A stretch of DNA of 64,000 bases from an uncultured Steroidobacter sp. (GTDB lineage: Bacteria; Pseudomonadota; Gammaproteobacteria; Steroidobacterales; Steroidobacteraceae): positions 8,254 to 72,253 of the forward strand of contig NZ_CALFXI010000063.1 in NCBI RefSeq assembly GCF_937958065.1, given 5' to 3'. Of this stretch, positions 52,470 through 61,990 are shown piece after piece. Within the stretch, counting starts at the first letter, position 1. The number at the start of each line of letters is the position of its first letter. The position numbers and the translations under genes are program-made. The notes under the pieces are model-generated. The model saw only the letters and a program-made list of their open reading frames with translations, was not told the DNA's origin and did no database searches.

Positions 52470-53499
52470 GCTCGAAAATGTAGTGCGCCGCTTCGGCGAG
52501 CGCTCGGCCGTGAACGGCCTGTCGATGCGGCTGGCGAAAGGCTCGATCGGTTGCCTGCTCGGGCCGAGTGGCTGCGGCAAGACGACCGCTTTGCGCTGTA
52601 TCGCGGGTTTCGAGGCGGTTGATGCCGGTGTGATTCGCGCGCACGGTCGCGTGCTCGCGTCTCAGGATTTTCATTCGCCCCCGGAGAGCCGCCAGATCGG
52701 CATGGTGTTCCAGGACTACGCGCTGTTTCCGCATCTCACGGTGCTCGACAACGTTGCGTTCGGCCTGCACCGGCTGGAGCGGAGCAAACGCCGCCGCCGC
52801 GCCGAAGAAATATTGGACACGGTCGGGCTGGCGGAGCACCGGAGTCATTACCCGCATCAGCTGTCGGGCGGTCAACAGCAACGTGTGGCATTGGCGCGAG
52901 CGTTGGCGCCGGAGCCGCAGATCGTCCTGCTCGATGAGCCGTTCTCGAGCCTCGATGTGGAACTGCGCGAGCGTCTGAGCCTCGAAGTGCGCTCGGTGTT
53001 GAAGGCGCTCGACACGACGGCGCTGCTGGTGACCCACGATCAGCAGGAAGCGTTCGCGGTCGCCGATGTGGTGGGCGTCATGAAGGACGGCAGGCTCGAG
53101 CAATGGGACACGCCGTATCAGCTCTATCACCGACCCGAGACGCGCTTCGTCGCCGACTTCATCGGCCAGGGTGTGTTCATTCCCGGTGAAGTCGTCGCGG
53201 CCGGCTCGGTGCGCACCGAGCTCGGCGTGGTACGCGCCAATGGCAATGGGAAGTGGCAGAGCGGACGTCCCGTCGATCTGCTGTTACGGCCCGACGATGT
53301 GATTCACGACGACGCCAGCACGCTGCGCGCCGAAGTGTGTCAGCGCGCGTTCCGAGGAGCGGAGTTCCTGTATACGTTGAAGCTGGCGAGCGGCGTGCAA
53401 CTGCTGTCGCTGGTGCCGAGCCATCACGACCATGCGGTCGGTGAGCATATCGGCATTCGGATCGAGCCCGACCACGTGGTGGCGTTCCCCCGCGACTGA
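52459..53499 (+). CDS. fbpC: Iron(III) ABC transporter ATP-binding protein
   Basis: A 346-residue ATPase. Walker A GPSGCGKTTALRCIAG (residue 36), Q-loop MVFQDYALFPHLTV, signature LSGGQQQRVALARAL, Walker B IVLLDEPFSSLD and H-loop VTHDQQEA are intact. A C-terminal TOBE-type regulatory domain follows (VDLLLRPDDV). ATG 52459 follows AGAGG by about 5 nt; GTG 52453 is an alternative. Last gene of the fbp operon. Confidence 0.94.
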   Translation: MWLELENVVRRFGERSAVNGLSMRLAKGSIGCLLGPSGCGKTTALRCIAGFEAVDAGVIRAHGRVLASQDFHSPPESRQIGMVFQDYALFPHLTVLDNVAFGLHRLERSKRRRRAEEILDTVGLAEHRSHYPHQLSGGQQQRVALARALAPEPQIVLLDEPFSSLDVELRERLSLEVRSVLKALDTTALLVTHDQQEAFAVADVVGVMKDGRLEQWDTPYQLYHRPETRFVADFIGQGVFIPGEVVAAGSVRTELGVVRANGNGKWQSGRPVDLLLRPDDVIHDDASTLRAEVCQRAFRGAEFLYTLKLASGVQLLSLVPSHHDHAVGEHIGIRIEPDHVVAFPRD

Positions 53500-53535
53500 T
53501 GGAACAATCGGGTCAATCCGATTTTCAAAAGTTCC

Positions 53536-54117
53536 ATGACCGATTTCATCGATGCAGACGGCTTTCGCGCCAATGTCGGAATCGTCTTGATCCGCGAGGA
53601 CCGTCAGGTCTTCCTTGGTGGCCGGACCGGCGGCCGCGGCTGGCAATTCCCTCAAGGCGGCGTACAGCAGCGGGAAACCCCCGAAGAAGCCTTGTACCGC
53701 GAGCTCAAGGAAGAGGTGGGGCTCGATCCGGAGGACGTGAAGCTGATCGCAGGCACCCGCAACTGGCTGCGCTACCGCCTGCCGAAACAATACGTGCGCA
53801 AGAACAGCCATCCGCCCTGTATCGGGCAGAAACAGCGCTGGTTCCTGCTGCGCTTCACCGGCTCCGAAGACCGCTTCGATCTGCAGTCGAGCGGCGAGCC
53901 GGAGTTCGAGAGCTGGCGCTGGGTCGACTACTGGACCCCGGTGCGCGAGGTCATCTACTTCAAGCGCGCCGTCTACGCTCGCGCGCTCGACGAGCTGGCG
54001 CGCACCGCCTTCCCCCAGGACCCACCGGCCTTGCCCGAGTGGTCCCAGGACGAAAAATATTTACGCAATCTGGCGCAGCGTCAGCAAAAGGCCGCGCAGG
54101 ACAAGGCGATCGGTTAG
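53536..54117 (+). CDS. rppH: RNA pyrophosphohydrolase RppH
   Basis: A 193-residue Nudix hydrolase that removes pyrophosphate from mRNA 5' ends to start decay. DGFRANVGIVLI, then the Nudix box GGVQQRETPEEALYRELKEEVGL (about residues 38-60) and WLRYRLPKQYVR are typical of RppH/NudH. A C-terminal Gln/Lys-rich tail extends past the fold. Its stop overlaps the convergent hemJ by 4 nt. Confidence 0.94.
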   Translation: MTDFIDADGFRANVGIVLIREDRQVFLGGRTGGRGWQFPQGGVQQRETPEEALYRELKEEVGLDPEDVKLIAGTRNWLRYRLPKQYVRKNSHPPCIGQKQRWFLLRFTGSEDRFDLQSSGEPEFESWRWVDYWTPVREVIYFKRAVYARALDELARTAFPQDPPALPEWSQDEKYLRNLAQRQQKAAQDKAIG

Positions 54118-54536
54118 AACGGCTTAACGACGACCAGGATCACGATGCCGAACAGGAACAGGGTCGGCACTTCATTGAAGCCGCGGTACCAGCGCTCCGA
54201 ATGCTGGTTCCGGTCGTCGCGGAAGGCGGCCAGCAGCCGGTAGCACCAGAGGTGGTACACGATCAGTCCGGCCACCAGGGTCAGCTTGGCGTGCATCCAG
54301 CCGGTCTGCAGGAACCCGGGCACCTTGCCCAGCGTCGCCGCGCCGAACGCGATCGCCAGCACGCCGCCCACGGTCATCATGGTGAACAGGCGCCGCTCCA
54401 TGACCTTGAAGCGCTCCGCGCCAGCCGGGTCGCCACCGGCGAGCGCCGCGTGATACACGAACAGGCGCGGCAGATAGAACAATCCAGCGAACCAGGTGAT
54501 TACGAAAATGATGTGCAGCGCCTTGAGCCAGAGCAT
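54114..54536 (-). CDS. hemJ: Protoporphyrinogen IX oxidase HemJ
   Basis: A 140-residue membrane protein with four helices, matching the HemJ (formerly UPF0093) family that oxidises protoporphyrinogen IX. It starts MLWLKALHIIFVITWFAGLFYLPRLFVYHA; the His near residue 8 and the Lys in WMHAKL are the conserved family residues. The ending is VVVKPF. It complements hemL elsewhere in the window. Confidence 0.92.
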   Translation of the reverse strand: MLWLKALHIIFVITWFAGLFYLPRLFVYHAALAGGDPAGAERFKVMERRLFTMMTVGGVLAIAFGAATLGKVPGFLQTGWMHAKLTLVAGLIVYHLWCYRLLAAFRDDRNQHSERWYRGFNEVPTLFLFGIVILVVVKPF

Positions 54537-54786
54537 GGATGACCTTTTTCATGACCAGAAGGACTGAGCCGGATTTCCGGCGCAGCGCGGTTCACCTGAA
54601 GCCGCTTTGCGTCATCGCCGTATGCGGTCGCGCGCCAATGCCGCCGTGGGGGTGGAAGCTCGGGCGCCGGGACGGGATTCTTTGCGGCGCTTCTCAATCG
54701 AGGCGCGGCGGCTGTGCTCTAATTTCACCAGCTTCCGTCAAATTCGTACAACGGTTTCGGCCCAGGCTCAACACAGTCGTTCAGTA

Positions 54787-55527
54787 ATGCCTGATTTCTC
54801 CGCACAGCGCACCGGTGCCTTCATCATCCGCCAGCATCCGACCTGGCGGCGCCGGGCCGTGCTCATTGGCGGGACCCTGGGCGTGTTGATCGCCTTCTAC
54901 CTGATGTACGAGTGGGGCCGTTTCGAAGGCGGTTACAGCAAGTTCGCGGAAATCCAGCATCGTCGCGAGCTGAGCGCGAAGATCGAGTCGCTCGAGCAGG
55001 AGAATGAACGCCTGCGCGCCGCGGTCGCCGCCGCGGAGCTGGATCGCCAGGTCGAGAACAAGGCTTACGCCGACGTCGAAAAGAATCTGGCGGACCTGCA
55101 GGCGCAGGTCCTCAAGCATCGCGAGCAATTGACGTTCTATCGCGGCATCGTCTCGCCGGAGGATGGTATCGGCGGGTTGCGCATTCAGCGTTTCCAGGTG
55201 CTGCCTGGCGCCGCCGACCATCATTACCGGCTGCGGCTGGTGCTGGTGCAGTCGATGCGGCAGGAGAGCGTCGTTTCCGGATCGGTGATCGTGCAGCTCG
55301 AGGGCGTGCGCGAAAACAAGCCGGTTCAGCTGCCGCTGTCGGCCGCTGCCGAGACCGGGCGGGCCGACGGCCAGCTGCCGTTTCAGTTCCGCTACTTTCA
55401 GAATCTCGAACAGGACATCGTGCTGCCGGAAGGCTTCGAGCCGCGGGCGGTAACGGTCGAGGTGCGCTCCCCGCGCATGGACCCTGTGCGAGAATCCTAC
55501 CCCTGGCAAGTGCAGACCGAAGCCTAG
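54787..55527 (+). CDS. Membrane-anchored coiled-coil protein, DUF6776-like
   Basis: A 246-residue protein. A short cytoplasmic N-terminus leads to one membrane helix (about residues 24-42), a heptad coiled coil (about 55-115, IESLEQENERLRAAVAAAE), then a probable beta-rich periplasmic domain (120-246) with GGLRIQRFQVLPGAADHHYRLRLVLVQS. I recognise it only as a conserved hypothetical family. It lies just before bactofilin and erpA. The ATG at 54787 is the first start after a 250-nt non-coding stretch. Confidence 0.75.
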   Translation: MPDFSAQRTGAFIIRQHPTWRRRAVLIGGTLGVLIAFYLMYEWGRFEGGYSKFAEIQHRRELSAKIESLEQENERLRAAVAAAELDRQVENKAYADVEKNLADLQAQVLKHREQLTFYRGIVSPEDGIGGLRIQRFQVLPGAADHHYRLRLVLVQSMRQESVVSGSVIVQLEGVRENKPVQLPLSAAAETGRADGQLPFQFRYFQNLEQDIVLPEGFEPRAVTVEVRSPRMDPVRESYPWQVQTEA

Positions 55528-55563
55528 AGCCTCGAGGTCGCTAGCCCCTGATCTGGACGGCGC

Positions 55564-55989
55564 ATGTTCAACCGTAACAAACCCAAACCGCATCGTATCG
55601 ACACGCTGATCGGCGCCGGCACGCGCATCATCGGCGATGTCCAGTTCGCCGGCGGCTTCCATGTCGATGGCCACGTGAAAGGCAATGTCGATGCGCCCGC
55701 CGATTCCGGCGCGACGCTCAGCGTGAGCGACAGTGGCGTGGTCGAGGGCTCGGTGGCCGTGCCCAATGTGATTCTCAACGGCACCGTGAAGGGCGACATC
55801 CTGGCGCACGAGCGCGTCGAGCTGGGCGCGACGGCCCGGGTCACCGGCAATGTGTATTACGCCCTGATCGAGATGGAAATGGGTGCGGAGATCACCGGCA
55901 AACTGATCCATGAGCCGCGGCGCGATGGCAAGGCCGAATCCGAGATCAAGCCCGCACCGGGTGACGCCACCGCGGATTCCGCGGGCTGA
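55564..55989 (+). CDS. Bactofilin (polymer-forming cytoskeletal protein)
   Basis: A 141-residue bactofilin. A short N-tail is followed by a DUF583 right-handed beta-helix (about 12-115) with hydrophobic repeats such as TRIIGDVQFAGGFHVDGHVKGNVDAP and TARVTGNVYYALIEMEMGAEITGKL. The C-tail is charged and disordered. Bactofilins form nucleotide-free filaments that place cell-wall enzymes. Follows the coiled-coil gene by 36 nt, likely same operon. Confidence 0.92.
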   Translation: MFNRNKPKPHRIDTLIGAGTRIIGDVQFAGGFHVDGHVKGNVDAPADSGATLSVSDSGVVEGSVAVPNVILNGTVKGDILAHERVELGATARVTGNVYYALIEMEMGAEITGKLIHEPRRDGKAESEIKPAPGDATADSAG

Positions 55990-56083
55990 GGCCCTTGCCG
56001 GTCAATGGCTTGACCGTGCTTTTGACCCTGTGGGCGGGGTCTCCTACACTTGATTCCGACGCTACCGTCCCCAACGTGGCCTC

Positions 56084-56458
56084 ATGAGCACCGAATCCGC
56101 TGTTTCCAGTTTCACGCCGGGCGCCGCCGCGCCCAGCCTGGTCTTCACCGACGCCGCTGCCGCCAAGGTCAGCGAGCTGATCCGTGAGGAATCGAACCCG
56201 AATCTGAAGCTCCGCGTGTTCGTGCAAGGCGGCGGCTGCTCGGGCTTCCAGTACGGCTTCACCTTCGACGAGAACCTGGAAGACGGCGACACGCAGGTCG
56301 AGAATGGCGGCGTCACGCTGCTCATCGATCCGATGAGCATCCAGTATCTCGCCGGCGCCGAGATCGACTACAAAGAGGATATCGAAGGCGCGCAGTTCGT
56401 CATTCGCAATCCGAATGCCTCGACCACCTGCGGTTGCGGCTCGTCGTTCTCGATGTAA
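56084..56458 (+). CDS. erpA: Iron-sulfur cluster insertion protein ErpA
   Basis: A 124-residue A-type carrier. The three cluster Cys are in GGGCSGFQYGF and the C-terminal TTCGCGSSF. LIDPMSIQYLAGAEIDY is the family signature. It delivers Fe-S clusters to essential isoprenoid and respiratory enzymes. Some 94 nt downstream of bactofilin; probably own promoter. Confidence 0.95.
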   Translation: MSTESAVSSFTPGAAAPSLVFTDAAAAKVSELIREESNPNLKLRVFVQGGGCSGFQYGFTFDENLEDGDTQVENGGVTLLIDPMSIQYLAGAEIDYKEDIEGAQFVIRNPNASTTCGCGSSFSM

Positions 56459-56576
56459 TTCACGGCAGCATTGCCCCCTAACCCCGGGGGGCCGGCGAAG
56501 TTGCCGCTGTCAGCGGCCGCTTCCTCGATTAAAATCCCACGGCAAAGTGTTCACTTGGGGTGGGATGGTCTGAGCA

Positions 56577-58073
56577 ATGGCGCGCAAGATTCCCGACGTC
56601 ATTGCTGCCGTCGACCTGGGCTCCAACAGTTTTCACATGGTCGTAGCCCGCTATACGCACGGGCAGCTCATCATCCTCGATCGTCTGCGTGAGAGCGTGC
56701 GCCTCGGCGCGGGGCTCGACGAGCAGGGCCGTCTGAAGCGCGAGGCCATCGACGTTGCGCTCGCCTGCCTGGAGCGTTTCGGCCAGCGGCTGCGCGACAT
56801 GAAGGCCGAGAGCGTGCGCGTCGTCGGCACCAACACTCTTCGCAAGGCCAAGCGCCGAGGCGCGTTCCTGGATCGTGCGCGTTCGGCGCTCGGTCATCCC
56901 ATCGAAGTGATCTCCGGCATCGAAGAGGCGCGCCTGATCTATCTCGGCGTCGCCAATACCATGCCCAGCGATCCTGGCCGTCGGCTGGTGGTCGACATCG
57001 GCGGCGGCAGCACCGAGATCATCATCGGCGAAGGGCAGCATCCGAAGAAGCTCGAAAGTCTGCACATGGGCTGCGTGAGCATGAGCTCGCGCATGTTCAA
57101 CGACGGCGTGGTCACCGAGAAGCGCATGAAGCGGGCACGACTCGCCGCGCGACTCGAGCTGGAGCCCGTGCAGTCCACCTTCAAGGACTATGGCTGGGAT
57201 CACGTCGTGGGCTCCTCCGGCACGATCCGCGCGGTCAGCGATGTTCTGCGCGCGCGCTCGAACGGCGACGGAATCATCACGCCGGCGGGCATCGAAGTCC
57301 TGATCGAGCAGTTGCTGCGCGCGGGCGACCTGTCGAAGCTGCGCCTGCCCGGGCTGGCGGACGAGCGTCTGCCCGTGTTCCCGGGTGGCCTGGCAATTCT
57401 CGCCGAAGTTCTCAGCGTGCTCGACATCAGGACCATGAAGGCCGCCGACGGCGCATTGCGCGAAGGCTTGCTTTACGACCTGGTCGGCCGCTTCACCGAT
57501 GAAGATGCGCGCCTGCGCAGCGTGCGCGCCATGCAAGGTCGCTATCACGTCGATCTCGCGCAGGCCGCACGTGTCGAGGCCACTGCGCTCGACTTTCTGC
57601 GTCAAACCCAAGTCGCGTGGGAGCTCGACGATCCGTTCGCTGAAATGGCGCTATCGTGTGCCGCGCGGCTGCACGAGATCGGTCTGGATGTCTCGCATTC
57701 GCACTATCAGAAACATGGCGCGTATCTGCTCGAACATGCGGACCTGCCGGGCTTTCCGCAGGAAGAGCAGAAGATTCTCGCCTATATCGTCGGCGCTCAT
57801 CGGCGCAAGCTGCAGCTCGACGCGCTCCAGGACCTGACGCCGCCCTGGCACATCAAGGCGCAGTTCCTGATCCTGATCCTGCGGCTCGCCGTGTTGTTGC
57901 ATCGTGGGCGCACTGCCGAGGCGTTGCCGAGGATCGAGCTGCAGCCGCGTGCCAAGGCCATGGAGATCAGCTTCCCCAAGGGCTGGCTCGATTCCCATCC
58001 GCTGACCGCCGCCGATCTGGACAACGAGATCGAGTATCTGAAAGCGGCCGGCTTCCGCCTGCGCGTCAGCTAG
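56577..58073 (+). CDS. ppx: Exopolyphosphatase
   Basis: A 498-residue Ppx/GppA enzyme of the ASKHA fold that removes terminal phosphate from polyphosphate. The phosphate loops are AAVDLGSNSFHMVV and VDIGGGSTEIIIG, with a C-terminal HD-like helical region (ARLHEIGLDVSHSHYQKHGAYLL). It could also act on guanosine pentaphosphate. It is convergent with ppk, 9 nt from its stop; the pair are opposing enzymes of one polymer. Confidence 0.94.
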   Translation: MARKIPDVIAAVDLGSNSFHMVVARYTHGQLIILDRLRESVRLGAGLDEQGRLKREAIDVALACLERFGQRLRDMKAESVRVVGTNTLRKAKRRGAFLDRARSALGHPIEVISGIEEARLIYLGVANTMPSDPGRRLVVDIGGGSTEIIIGEGQHPKKLESLHMGCVSMSSRMFNDGVVTEKRMKRARLAARLELEPVQSTFKDYGWDHVVGSSGTIRAVSDVLRARSNGDGIITPAGIEVLIEQLLRAGDLSKLRLPGLADERLPVFPGGLAILAEVLSVLDIRTMKAADGALREGLLYDLVGRFTDEDARLRSVRAMQGRYHVDLAQAARVEATALDFLRQTQVAWELDDPFAEMALSCAARLHEIGLDVSHSHYQKHGAYLLEHADLPGFPQEEQKILAYIVGAHRRKLQLDALQDLTPPWHIKAQFLILILRLAVLLHRGRTAEALPRIELQPRAKAMEISFPKGWLDSHPLTAADLDNEIEYLKAAGFRLRVS

Positions 58074-58082
58074 CGACCCGCC

Positions 58083-60161
58083 TCAATCGTTGCAGTCCGA
58101 ATACCGCTGCAGCAGCACTTGTTGCGCGGTCACTGGCGGCGCGCCGTTGGCGCTGGCGCGCTCGTACTTGCCGTCCGGGCCCAACACCCACGCCTGTTCG
58201 TTGTCGGCCAGATAAGTCTGCAAATCCTCGACGATGCGGTCGCGATGCTGTTTGCGCTCGATCGGGAAGCACACCTCGATGCGGCGGAAGAAGTTGCGCT
58301 CCATCCAGTCGGCACTGGCGCAGAAGATCTCGGGGCTGCCGTCGTTGTGGAAGTAGTAGACCCGCGAGTGTTCGAGGAAGCGCCCGACCACCGAGCGCAC
58401 CGTGATGTTCTCCGAGATGCCGGGCATGCCCGGTCGCAACGCGCAGATGCCGCGCACGATCAGATCGATCTTCACGCCGGCCATGGCGGCGGAGTAGAGC
58501 GTCTGGATGATTTGCGGCTCGATCAGCGCATTCATCTTGGCAATGATGCGGGCCGGCTTGCCGGCGCGCGCGAACGCCATTTCACGGCGCGTTTTTTCCA
58601 GGAGCCCTTCGTGCAGAGTGAACGGCGACTGCAGGATCTTCTGCATGGTCGCGACGCGCGTCGGACTCGTGAGCTGCAGGAACAGCTCGTGCAAGTCCTC
58701 GCCGACCGCCTCGTCGCAGGTGAAGAGGCCGTAATCGGTGTAAACGCGCGCGGTATTCGGGTGATAGTTGCCCGTACCGCAGTGGCAGTAGCGACGCAGT
58801 TTGCCGCGCTCGCGCCGGACGACCATGATCAGCTTCGCGTGCGTCTTGTAACCGACGACGCCGTACATGACGTGCGCGCCAGCTTCCTGAAGTCGAGTCG
58901 CGAGCTGGATGTTCGCCGCTTCATCGAAGCGCGCCATCAGCTCGATGATCACGGTGACTTCCTTGCCGGCGCGGGCGGCATCGACCAGCGCGTCGACGAC
59001 GGGCGATTGCGGGCCGGTTCGATACAGCGTCTGCTTGATCGCGAGCACATCGGGATCGGCTGCCGCCTGGCGCAGAAAATCGATCACCGGCGCGAACGCT
59101 TCGAACGGATGATGCAGCAGGATTTCGCCTTCGCGCATGACCGCGAAAATGTCTTCCTTCGCGACCAGTCGCTTGGGAATGCACGGCGTGAACGGCGGAA
59201 ATTTCAGGTCCGGACGATCGACCAGGTCGTAGATGGCCATGAGCCGGTTGAGATTCACCGGGCCGTTGACCTGATACAGATCGTCGCGCTTGAGCGCGAA
59301 GTGGCGCAGCAGGAAAGAGGTGATGTCTTCCGGACATTCCAGCGAGGTTTCCAGGCGCACGGCCGCGCCATAGCGACGCTGCGCAAGCTCGCCCTCGATC
59401 GCGCGCAGCAGGTTGTCGACTTCTTCGTCATCGACGAACAGATCGCTGTTGCGCGTAACACGGAACTGCCAGGCGCCTTCCACCTTCATGCCGCTGAACA
59501 ACTGCGCGACGAAGGTCGAAATCACCGCTGACAGGAACACGAAATAGGTCTTGCCCGGCTCGCCAGTGGTCGGCGGCAGCCGAATGATTCGCGGCAACGA
59601 GCGCGGCACTTGCACGACCGCGAGCTCGGCGTCGCGGCCGAACGCGTCTTTGCCGGACAGGCGCACGATGAAATTCAGACTTTTGTTCTGGATCCGCGGG
59701 AACGGACGGGCCGGGTCGAGCCCCAGCGGGGTGAGCACCGGCTCGACTTCCTTGGCGAAATAGTCGCCCACCCATTTGCGCTGGGCGGCGGTCAACGTCT
59801 TGGCATTCACGAACTGGATGCCGTGGCTCGCCAGATCGGGGAACACCAGCTGATGAAGCAGTTCGTATTGATCCTTCACCAAGGCTGCGGCGCGCTCGTG
59901 AATGGCGGCGAGCTGTTCCGGCACGCTCATGCCATCGGGACCGCCGGTCAGCGAGCCCAGCTCCTGGCGCTGCTTCAGGCTGGCGACGCGGATCTCGAAG
60001 AATTCGTCCAGGTTGGAGCAGGAGATGCCCAGGAAGCGGATCCGTTCCAGCAGGGGCAGGCGCTCGTCGTGAGCTTGCGCGAGCACGCGCTGGTTGAAAT
60101 CGAGAAAGGACAGCTCCCGGTTGATGTAGTGCTCGGGGGCCTTGAGATTCACATCGAGCAT
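58083..60161 (-). CDS. ppk: Polyphosphate kinase 1
   Basis: A 692-residue membrane-associated enzyme making polyphosphate from ATP. It begins MLDVNLKAPEHYINRELSFLDFNQRVL. The autophosphorylated His lies in CHCGTGNYHPNTARVYTDYGL, and the second conserved His in FLEHSRVYYFHN. SADWMERN closes the fold. ATG 60161 is preferred because it matches E. coli Ppk length; ATG 60200 would add 13 residues. Confidence 0.95.
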   Translation of the reverse strand: MLDVNLKAPEHYINRELSFLDFNQRVLAQAHDERLPLLERIRFLGISCSNLDEFFEIRVASLKQRQELGSLTGGPDGMSVPEQLAAIHERAAALVKDQYELLHQLVFPDLASHGIQFVNAKTLTAAQRKWVGDYFAKEVEPVLTPLGLDPARPFPRIQNKSLNFIVRLSGKDAFGRDAELAVVQVPRSLPRIIRLPPTTGEPGKTYFVFLSAVISTFVAQLFSGMKVEGAWQFRVTRNSDLFVDDEEVDNLLRAIEGELAQRRYGAAVRLETSLECPEDITSFLLRHFALKRDDLYQVNGPVNLNRLMAIYDLVDRPDLKFPPFTPCIPKRLVAKEDIFAVMREGEILLHHPFEAFAPVIDFLRQAAADPDVLAIKQTLYRTGPQSPVVDALVDAARAGKEVTVIIELMARFDEAANIQLATRLQEAGAHVMYGVVGYKTHAKLIMVVRRERGKLRRYCHCGTGNYHPNTARVYTDYGLFTCDEAVGEDLHELFLQLTSPTRVATMQKILQSPFTLHEGLLEKTRREMAFARAGKPARIIAKMNALIEPQIIQTLYSAAMAGVKIDLIVRGICALRPGMPGISENITVRSVVGRFLEHSRVYYFHNDGSPEIFCASADWMERNFFRRIEVCFPIERKQHRDRIVEDLQTYLADNEQAWVLGPDGKYERASANGAPPVTAQQVLLQRYSDCND

Positions 60162-60323
60162 GATGCTGCCGTCACCGAAGTCCCGTGTCCTGGGGGACAT
60201 CGAGAATACTACGGTCGGTGCATGGCATGTGTTACACGCGCATGGCATCAGAATCGCGCCATACGGGCGCGATTCGGTATCGAAAATGCGCTGACAGCGT
60301 CGGACGGCGCGACGCTGCTGGAG

Positions 60324-61745
60324 TTACGGAGCGAGAGACGCCGTCGTGACCGTGGCCGCGCCCGCTCGGTCCAGCTTGGCGAACAGCAGCCCGGACTTGG
60401 TCATGAACTCGGCGCGATACGAGTCGGGAATCGGCGCAGCTTCCGGCAGTCGCACGGTGCGCGGATTCTTGTGTACGCCATTGACGAGATATTCGTAGTG
60501 CAGGTGCGGACCGGTCGCCGCGCCGGAGCTGCCGACGTAGCCGATGGTCGTGCCCTGGCGAACGCGCTGCCCGTTGCGAATGCTGGCGAAGCGCGACATG
60601 TGGCCGTACAGGGTCGAGATGCCGCTGCCGTGCTCGAGAATCACGACGCGGCCATAGCCGCCCTTGGTCCCGACGAACGCGACCTTGCCATCGCCGGCCG
60701 CTTTGATGACCGTGCCGGTCGCGGCCGCGTAGTCCACGCCTTTGTGGGCGCGAATCGTGTTCAGGATGGGATGGCGGCGGGCGGGATTGAAGTTCGAGCT
60801 GATACGCGTGAATTCCAGCGGTGCGCGCAGAAATGCGCGACGCACGCTGCGGCCATCGGGGCGGAAGTAATCGGCGACCTTGCCGTCCTTCGATTCGAAG
60901 TAAACCGCGCGATGCAGGGTGCCGTTGTTCATGAAGTCGGCGGCGAGGATGCGGCCGTTGCCGATGAACTTGCCGTCGCGATATTTCTGCTCGTAAACCA
61001 GATTGAACTTGTCGCCCGGCTGGATATCGAGCGCGAAGTCGATCTCCCAGCCGAAGATGTCGTTGGCCATCTGCAGAATCAGCTCGGGGCTGACGCCGGC
61101 CGCGCGGGCCGCCACGAACAGCGAGGATTCGATGGTGCCTTCGGCCTGGACTTCCTGAATGTCCAGCGGCGTCTCGATCACTTCGGCGTTGAAGCCTTCG
61201 TTGCCGCGCGTCACCGAGAGAATCTCGGTCTCGCTGATGCGGCGGGTGAGCGATTGCACCAGGCCTTCGTCGTGAACCAGCGTGATGATGTCGCCGACCC
61301 GCAGCTTGTCCAGCTGCGACTGCACGCTCGGCATGTCGCGAATCACGGCGAGGTCGGTCAGGTTCAGTTTCAGCTGCCGGAAGATGCGATCCATCGTGTC
61401 GTTGCGACGAACCACGTATTCGACGGTGTCGCCGAGGATCGAAGTCGGCATGGCCGAGAGCGGGACCTGCACGTCCTCGATCTCGATCGGCGGCAGGTTG
61501 TCCATGTTCACGGCCGGCTGGCGCGGCGAAATGAACGAGCCGTCGCGCGTGGCCACGCCGTACGCGATCAGCCCGCCGACCAGCGGCAGCACCAGGCCGG
61601 AGACGAACCATCGCGCATGATTGCTGCTGCGAGTCGACTGCGGCTTGTAATCGAACGCGGTCCGGGCCGAGGGGGCGGCAGACGCGGAATTCGCTTGAAA
61701 TCCCTTGCGAAGGCCGAGTTGTGCCGATTGCCTGGACTCGCGCAT
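60324..61745 (-). CDS. M23 family murein endopeptidase, MepM/ShyA-like
   Basis: A 473-residue membrane-anchored peptidoglycan hydrolase. A membrane helix (about 46-66) precedes an OapA/LysM-like domain and a Csd3-type domain. The LytM peptidase domain (about 335-435) has zinc ligands in HKGVDYAA and HLHYEYLVNG. ATG 61745 is the start; a TTG at 61787 would add 14 residues. Divergent from tyrS, as in many gammaproteobacteria, though anmK is absent here. Confidence 0.9.
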   Translation of the reverse strand: MRESRQSAQLGLRKGFQANSASAAPSARTAFDYKPQSTRSSNHARWFVSGLVLPLVGGLIAYGVATRDGSFISPRQPAVNMDNLPPIEIEDVQVPLSAMPTSILGDTVEYVVRRNDTMDRIFRQLKLNLTDLAVIRDMPSVQSQLDKLRVGDIITLVHDEGLVQSLTRRISETEILSVTRGNEGFNAEVIETPLDIQEVQAEGTIESSLFVAARAAGVSPELILQMANDIFGWEIDFALDIQPGDKFNLVYEQKYRDGKFIGNGRILAADFMNNGTLHRAVYFESKDGKVADYFRPDGRSVRRAFLRAPLEFTRISSNFNPARRHPILNTIRAHKGVDYAAATGTVIKAAGDGKVAFVGTKGGYGRVVILEHGSGISTLYGHMSRFASIRNGQRVRQGTTIGYVGSSGAATGPHLHYEYLVNGVHKNPRTVRLPEAAPIPDSYRAEFMTKSGLLFAKLDRAGAATVTTASLAP

Positions 61746-61990
61746 GACGGTGCGTAAATAAGTTAAAGTAAATGAACCAAGTCGCAAATTTGAAGAATCA
61801 AAGCGCCTGCGTCAACTACCGACTGAACCGATGAACATGGGTCCGAGATCCAACATGCGTCCTGTTCAGCGTGCTTCGGGCGCGAAACAATCGCGCCGCG
61901 CCGTTTTACGGGCGTGACTGGAGCGACTAAAGTCGCCGCATCCCGAGTCAATCATCATTACCGTGCCGTTCGCGGCACGCTGGAAATCCG

